The notes beneath the pieces are model-generated. The model was not told where the DNA came from. It worked only from the letters and a program-made list of their open reading frames with translations, and made no database searches. Source: Lolium rigidum (taxonomy: Eukaryota; Streptophyta; Magnoliopsida; Poales; Poaceae). From it: a stretch of DNA of 64,000 nt. Location of the stretch: the NCBI RefSeq assembly GCF_022539505.1, contig NC_061513.1:346285617-346349616 (forward strand), given 5' to 3'. Position numbers and translations under genes: made by a program. Shown in pieces: positions 59,001 to 64,000 of the stretch. Numbering within the stretch: the stretch's first letter is position 1; each line of letters begins with the position of its first letter.

Positions 59001-62000
59001 ATTGTTATGACATATTGCAGCACCTGTTTATGATACCATGTAACCACACCTGAATAAGAACCTTGTATGAGAATCATTCTAAAAGTGCAACACACCCTGA
59101 ACCAATCATTACCACTCACTAATTCTAAATCATCGGGGTTAGGACACGTTTAGAACGATTGCATCTCATACTTATGCATTATTGCATCCTTGCCAATCTT
59201 TTAAACATTGTCCTTACCGGACGATGATGCTATTTCAGAATTTGGAGTTATTGCGTATCGAAGACCTTGCCTCGCATAATCTTGCAGATCAAGAAAGGCA
59301 AGTTCATCGCTTGCTCATGTCATTTGAGTATCTTTATCAAATTACTTGCAAAGTACTATGATTATCACTATTGCATAAAAACCAAAACCACTACTTTCAT
59401 AACTATGAATATGACTATGTGGTGGGCAATGGAACCATGGATTGTGTTGATATGGTGGAGGTTCCATTGCACGGGTTTATATCCATCTAGGATTAAACAA
59501 CAAATGTCGCCAAGTGATTCTTGTGCCGTAATACCCGTGTTAACCATAAGATCCGGAGTGGGACGGAGTAGTCAAAAGTGTTTCCACCTCTCGTTCATCA
59601 ACGGATGCGCTTTACCGTAGTACACTTGTAATCCAAGGGGGCAAGCTGGTGAGGCTGGGGAGTCCTAAGTCCCCACGGCATAGTCCGTAGTACACTTGTC
59701 GCCCGAAGGAGCAAGATGGTGAGGCCGGGGAGTCCTAAGTCCCCACGGTATTGCGGTCTATGATGGGTTGCAGCCACCGGCGTAGGAGTGTATGGTAGAG
59801 CCCAAGCATCGTTGTCGTGGTCGGGGTCCACCTTGAAATCTACAGGAATAATGGGACCGACGTGGACCCAGGGTCGGCGCATGCAACAAAGGGTGGGTGT
59901 TCGAGGTAGCGGAGGAACATGATTGGCTAGACCTTATACCGGGCCTCACACCATAGGAAGTGTGGACGGGTTGCGTGCCCGGTTGGCACCAAGGTTAAGA
60001 TCTCTTATGGGTAAAGCAACACACCTCTGCAGAGTGTAAAGAACCGTGACCTGTCACTCCTTGTTCCGGGATATGGAACTGCGAACGCTGCCGGAAAGGA
60101 GCTCCATGAAGTTCTAGTAAACCGGTGAAGGCTGACGGACATAGTTCTTCTGAATAAAAGCAACCTCTTGAAGAAATGGTTATGAAAACTTGCATTGGTA
60201 TTAGACTTTCGGTCTAATGCCGTAGCTAGTGCATTAAACACCTCTTTCCTATAATGAACTTGTTGAGTACGCTCGTACTCATCCCACTCTTAAATCCCCT
60301 GCTTAGATATGGAGGCATCGAAGGAGGATCTACAGTGCAACTCGAAGGCCGAGGAGTCAACAGCTACTTCACGAGACAGGACCCAGTCAGCGGAGTCAGA
60401 TACGTCATCCAACAAGGAGAAAACCTAGATTATCAGTAGAAAGGAACTAGCTTCCTCAACCTAGCTCCTACTTAGCTAGAATCTATTCTTAGCCTCTGTA
60501 GCTAGTCAAATACTCTACAAATAGAGTTCGTGATAGAATTAGACTACGAGTCGTTCTTCTGGAGTTTATTTGCAGATTTACCTCATTGTAAAGTAGGAGG
60601 CTATGCTGATCTTATGTAAGAGAGTCAATGTTGTAATTCTATAGACATGCCTTGGACCCGCATATGTTTCTGTTGTACCACTCTGAGCGATATAATACTA
60701 GTGGAACGGTGTTTCATTGGTGTTGTATCAGACTTGCATACTACACCATGCAGTGGTATGCCGGGTCACCACAAGTTATCATCTTCTTCCACTTCACCAA
60801 CGTGTAGCAAGACACGAGGTAATGATATGGTGAGTGGTGAGGAAAATTGCAATGTTGATATTGTGCTCAATAGTGATGATTCTTCATCTCTACCCCATTG
60901 CAATGCTTCCTTTTTGGACTTAAACACATCTAGCATTGAAAATAATCTACATGCTTGTGTTGATAGTCCTTGCATATCATGTGTAAATTGCTTACATAGA
61001 TCTCATGATGATATGCTTACCTTGTCTTGTTCCCATAATCAAAATGCTTCTATTTCCTCTAGTTGGTTGTTGACTAACAATGTAGAGGAAACCGAACAAT
61101 CTATGGATCAAGACACGATTTCAAATGAGGATTCAAGAATATCTTCATCTTCATTCTCCAGTTTGCACATGTGCCTTATGGCAAAAGGATCAAAGGTATC
61201 TCCTACTTTGAATCCTAACACATCCTCTAATGATGAGAATGATGATGATGATAATGATGAAGAATATAATACCTTGGTGCATAATATGGCAATGGTATAT
61301 GCTTCTCTTCATGGTAATAAAGAAGCTCGTGCTAATCTCGAACACTCTATGAATACCTTGAATAAATATAGGGAAACCATAGTGGAGTTGGAGTCTGAAA
61401 ATGAGGAAATGAGATTCACTCTCCTCAAGCATGAGCTAAAAGATGAGAAGGATACTAATTTTATGCTTACACAAAAAATTGAATCCTATATGCATGAAAA
61501 TGAGAAAACTATTGTTGATGCTTGTGCTACTAACTCTAATTCTTGTGAAGCATCTACCTTAAAGGAGAATGTTGAGCTAAGGGCTCAACTTGAGTTGCTA
61601 ACTAGCAATTATAGGGAATTGGAAGAAAGTCATAAAAAGCTCTCGGGCTCTCATGATGACCTTCTAATTTCCTATGATGGGCTAAAGTTAGCTCATGAGG
61701 CTAGTATCACTAAGGTAACATCTTGTGAGCCTCATGTGGACATTAGCACAATCTCTACTACAAGTGCTATATTGCCATGTGCTAGTCCTTGTAATACATC
61801 TAGTCAAACTAGTGATACACCTTGTGTTGGATTACTCACTTTGCCTTGTTGCTCTAACAATGAAGCTTCTACTTCCTCTAGTACTTGTATTTCTACTAAC
61901 CATGTAGAGGAAATAAAAGAGCTCGAGGCCCAAGTCCTTTCTTTGAAGAAAGACTTAGAAAAGCGTCATGAAGGGAAATCCGCACTTGACAAGATGCTAA

Positions 62001-62572
62001 GTGTGCAACGATCCCCCAATGACAAGAGTGGACTTGGATTCAACTCCAATAACAAGAACAAGTCCAAGAGCAAGAGCAACAAGAAGAAGGGCCAAGATAA
62101 AGTCGATGATCCGGCCAAGTTGGTTTGCTTCAAGTGCAAGGTTGAAGGGCATCATGTTAGATCATGCCCATTGAAGAAGAAGAATCACTTTAGTGAGAAA
62201 CAACAAGGGAAACGGCCACAAGGTCAAGGTCAAGCTCATGCTCGACCTCAAGTTGAAGATAGGCCACTTCCCAAGAAGAATCAAGATATTGTTCCCCAAG
62301 AGAAGAAATCAATAAAGAAGAGAAAGGGGAACACTTGCTACTTATGCCGTGAGAAGGGGCACTTTGCTTCTTCTTGCTTAGGTGGTATCTTATCTAACCC
62401 TATAATTGTTGATGATGATTATTCTCTAGGGAAGGATAAGGATGGCAATGTGTTTGCCAAGTTTGTTGGAACTCAAAGTGGTTTCAAGAAAAGAACCATT
62501 TGGGTTGCCAAGCCTATTGTGACTAACCTCTTAGGACCCAACTTGGTTGGGGACCAACAAGCTCAAATTTGA
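44039..62572 (+). CDS. Gag-like protein with two CCHC zinc knuckles, interrupted by a 16.3 kb LARD
   Basis: First part 44039-44449 (137 codons, ATG at 44039), second part 60779-62572 (597 codons and stop). Ignoring one copy of the AGTTA duplication, the two parts join in frame with no other stop or shift, so the protein was about 734 residues before the insertion. The N-terminus (NGTNYLLWQNCL and SSHEMWIKLKEMFGGS) is copia-type Gag. The centre is Ser/Thr-rich with a poly-Asp/Glu patch and long coiled coils. The C-terminus is Lys-rich, with CFKCKVEGHHVRSC and CYLCREKGHFASSC, both CX2CX4HX4C zinc knuckles that bind RNA. The protein ends in GDQQAQI and no protease or polymerase follows, so the element is gag-only here. 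It is now disabled by the insertion. Confidence 0.85.
44450..51183 (+). repeat. 5' LTR of the LARD, 6734 bp
   Basis: AT-rich for about 2.7 kb, then a GC-rich promoter block (47100-47960) with CATATAAAGGCC at 47331-47342, then AT-rich again with many CTAA.CCCTA phrases, then a denser 3' part (49600-51183) ending ACCACA. Frames such as 47204-47662, 49621-49941 and 50663-50860 occur in both LTRs without a known domain and are not called as genes. Confidence 0.9.
47333..47339 (+). promoter_or_regulatory. TATA box in the LARD 5' LTR
   Basis: TATAAAG after a GC-rich segment and about 30 bp before CGAACCCTAGTTCCC, a likely start region. The same site is at 56919-56925 in the other LTR. It would place U3 at about 2.9 kb and leave some 3.8 kb of R and U5. 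Confidence 0.55.
51184..54035 (+). other. Non-coding internal region of the LARD
   Basis: 2852 bp, AT-rich, densely stopped in all frames. The longest frames (52030-52356 plus, 53231-53575 minus) carry no known domain. The phrases ACCACAGTTGGTAT and TTGGTATAACA recur (52797, 52870, 52910), resembling the primer-site region. A pol-end-like remnant and the polypurine tract TTTAAGGGGTAGAGAC (54020-54035) close it. Confidence 0.7.
51186..51197 (+). other. Primer-binding site of the LARD (initiator tRNA-Met)
   Basis: TGGTATCAGAGC two bases after the LTR end, the same primer site as in the element it has inserted into. Confidence 0.88.
54036..60773 (+). repeat. 3' LTR of the LARD, 6738 bp
   Basis: Partner of 44450-51183. 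Differences are scattered single-base changes and one- or two-base indels (for example ACGAATCACGATCAC against GCAGTCACGATCA near the start). TATA box at 56919-56925. Confidence 0.92.
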
Positions 62573-62645
62573 TCAATAGGTGTATGTGGAGGTCATTGGA
62601 GACTTGGCTACTTCATGAAGAATTAAGGGATCTTCATATATTATA
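62573..62645 (+). other. Sequence after gag of the gag-only element
   Basis: Short 3' untranslated stretch. No 3' LTR of this element is found in the window; the sequence appears to be cut by the next element near 62646. Confidence 0.4.
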
Positions 62646-63039
62646 GGGATTTCTATTTTCGTGCCCTCGGTTCCTTAGTTGTGCTCAGTTTTCCCCAGCC
62701 CCTTAGTTTTTCCTCAGTTTTCCACAAAACCTTGTCTGAAACCCGCAGAAGGAGGTCGGACGGAAGGAATCCCGTTAGTTGACGTTGGTTGGTGCTGGCA
62801 AGTGGGGCCGCTGTTGGTGCCCCGCAGTGGACACGTCTTCACTTATCCGGATCATCGTGGGACCCACAACTTGTCCACGTTAAGTGCGCCGGACCCACGG
62901 CTTACCCAGGTGACCGTTGCAAAATGGGAGCCCGAGCCAGCCCCGCGCCCGTGCCCGTGCCATTGCTTCGCCTTTCTTTCTCCGCGCCCCATTGTTCTTC
63001 TTCTCCGCCGGCGCGCAGCCCTTCTCCGGTAGGCGGGTG

Positions 63040-63651
63040 ATGTCTAGTTTCTCTTCGACCTCCCGTTCTTCATGGCCGCAGTATGGACCCGTGCCTTTGA
63101 CAAGATGCCCCGACCGCCCACGCCAGAGCCTGCGAAGCGGTCGATCCGTAAGACGGACGAGAACGGCAACCGTGGACGTGAGTTCGTTGCATGCGAGAGC
63201 TTGCCATATAGAGAGGGGGATAAGGTTAGATCTCGCTCCAATTTCTCTCGTTTTCTCTCGATTTTCTTGTTATTCCCTCGAATTTGGGATTTAGGGTTCA
63301 CGTTGTTGTTTTCGGATCTTGAAGAAATGCGGGCATTTCGAGTGGATCGATGTGTACGTTCGTGAGGCTTCGGTTGCAGGAATCAATTGGCGCTATTGGG
63401 GGCGCAATTTGGGAGGGGGGACTTGTCTGTAGAGAATGCGGCGGAGAGAGGAGCCGTTCCGATTAGGGACCTTCCGATTATGCCTAATGCTCCCAATGCA
63501 GAACTGGTGGAAGTGAAGGGAGAACTGAAGAAAATGAACAAGCAGTTAAGGCAGCTGATCGAGTTGAAGAAGCAAGCTAATCTGATGGCTGGTTGTTTTT
63601 TTTTGTTGTATAATTACGATCGGATTCTTATCATTGCTCACCAGGCGCTAG
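63040..63651 (+). pseudogene. GRF-type zinc finger protein (PF06839-like) with coiled coil and membrane segment, frameshifted
   Basis: Starts MSSFSSTSRSSWPQYGPVPL (ATG 63040-63042) with RCPD, the first metal-binding half; the second Cys of the usual CP.C is Arg (CGC). A shift near 63110 leads to ENGNRGREFVACESLP. An intron probably starts at 63225 (AAG|GTTAGA). KCGHFEWIDVYV then gives the C...H and FEW part of the GRF finger. Two more shifts follow, then LKKMNKQLRQLIELKKQANL, a coiled coil, and a hydrophobic end (CCIITIGFLSLL) reached by a shift in a run of nine T near 63596-63604. The proteins are common in grass genomes, often as repeats; the GRF finger binds single-stranded nucleic acid in other proteins. 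Confidence 0.6.
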
Positions 63652-63748
63652 AAGTTGTTACAAGGGATACCTTGTTACAAATCCATTATTCGATTACATG
63701 TACTTGTAGTTGTTTTCAAAGTTAGTGTGTGCATTCACCGAAATTACC

Positions 63749-64000
63749 AACTATATTCCCTAAAAGAAAAGGAAAGCTAAAGATCGTTGATAATTGTTAG
63801 AGGGGTGACAAATAATGCAATCACCGAAATCCGCAAATATGTATGCCTCATGTTTATACCAAAATTATACCACTTTTAGGCCTTTCCAAAATACCAATAC
63901 CATATCCCAAACTATATTCCCTAAAAGAAAAGGACAGCTAAAGATAGTTGATAATTGTTAGAGGGGTGACAAATAATGCAATCGCCGAAATTCGCAAAAA
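63749..64000. repeat. 161 bp-period direct repeat reaching the window end
   Basis: A segment of about 85 bp from CTATATTCCCTAAAAGAAAA (63751) recurs at 63912 with few changes; both copies contain TTGATAATTGTTAGAGGGG and end near CGAAAT.CGCAAA. GCATTCACCGAAATTACC before the first copy may be the tail of a further unit. It may be the beginning of a tandem array outside the window. Confidence 0.75.

Larger units (their letters stand above)
44450..60773 (+). mobile_element. LARD-type Ty3/gypsy derivative with 6.7 kb LTRs, 16,324 bp
   Basis: Two long repeats TGTAATATCCC...GGGTCACCACA (44450-51183 and 54036-60773) flank a 2852 bp internal region. AGTTA is duplicated perfectly at 44445-44449 and 60774-60778, inside the gag gene. 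A primer-binding site follows the first LTR and a polypurine tract precedes the second. No gag, protease or polymerase is encoded. The 3' internal end reads AACTTCGAGGACGAAGTT and then a purine tract, the end of pol in Tekay-lineage elements as I recall, so it probably derives from a Tekay-type chromovirus. The design fits large retrotransposon derivatives (LARDs, such as Sukkula), though I do not claim that family. The LTRs look very similar along their whole length, so the insertion is recent. Confidence 0.92.
62646..64000 (+). mobile_element. Start of another transposon, possibly Mutator-like, running out of the window
   Basis: From GGGATTTCTATTTTCGTGCC onward the composition changes to C/T-rich repeats of CTTAGTT and CTCAGTTTTCC, then GC-rich leader, then a GRF-type gene. 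The start resembles ends I associate with Mutator-like elements of Triticeae, but without the other end or a 9 bp duplication this is a guess. The boundary could be off by tens of bases. Confidence 0.35.

Noticed and set aside
60647..60778. N-terminal 44 codons of the open frame that runs into gag at 60779
   Set aside because: These codons are LARD LTR sequence (the same frame occurs at 51057 in the other LTR). The natural start of gag is the ATG at 44039.

Overview
The window is a stretch of large, repeat-rich plant DNA, almost certainly from a pooid grass (Triticeae, Poeae or a close relative). The evidence is the content: a 3' LTR of the Sabrina/Fatima type, a BARE/WIS/Angela-type copia LTR, Tekay-like LTRs several kilobases long, a plant DD39D mariner, Tourist and hAT MITEs, and grass-specific antisense genes (Transposase_28 type) inside gypsy elements. 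Family names come from remembered sequence features, not from a search. I see no intact host gene, no tRNA or rRNA gene, and nothing bacterial or CRISPR-like. Some short-ORF starts are non-ATG and should not be read as real starts.

Layout. 1-3043 is the 3' end and 3' LTR of a gypsy element. 3044-5028 is unassigned. 5029-36360 is an old unit carrying a decayed Myb/SANT-like gene (29633-35314) and a viroplasmin/RNase H1 N-terminal-like gene (35682-35926), broken by two insertions: a 23.7 kb non-autonomous gypsy element (5241-28980, minus) and a 4.6 kb solo LTR (30555-35167, minus, perfect TSD CTTGG). The 23.7 kb element encodes Gag-protease on the minus strand and a multi-exon antisense gene on the plus strand. 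It holds three later insertions: an autonomous-type mariner relic (10635-14812), a second Gag-protease gypsy element with its own antisense ORF (15273-23235, perfect TSD GGTTC), and a BARE/Angela-like solo LTR (26352-28136). 36361-41624 is a gene-poor mosaic with a LINE-like retroposon (36829-38109, 15 bp TSD), an F-box-like gene scrap, a Tourist MITE (39402-39673) and a hAT MITE (40171-40775). From about 41625 to 62645 lies a gag-only LTR element whose otherwise open gag is split by a 16.3 kb LARD-type element with 6.7 kb LTRs (44450-60773, perfect TSD AGTTA). 62646-64000 starts another element with a broken GRF zinc-finger gene and ends in a 161 bp-period repeat.

How it fits together. Both internal gypsy elements lack reverse transcriptase, RNase H and integrase, so they must have been moved by enzymes from other elements. 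Both pair a sense gag-pro gene with an antisense gene near the 3' LTR. Nesting order and LTR divergence agree: the LTR pair at 5241/28461 is visibly more diverged than the pairs at 15273/22075 and 44450/54036.

The most unusual signals are (i) three hairpin modules at 5901-6466, each containing a copy of the element's polypurine tract and each folding into a same-length 38 nt stem-loop with a compensatory base-pair change and wobble pairs that favour folding of the antisense RNA; and (ii) a family of perfect inverted repeats built on GCCGAT/ATCGGC, scattered through the inner gypsy element.
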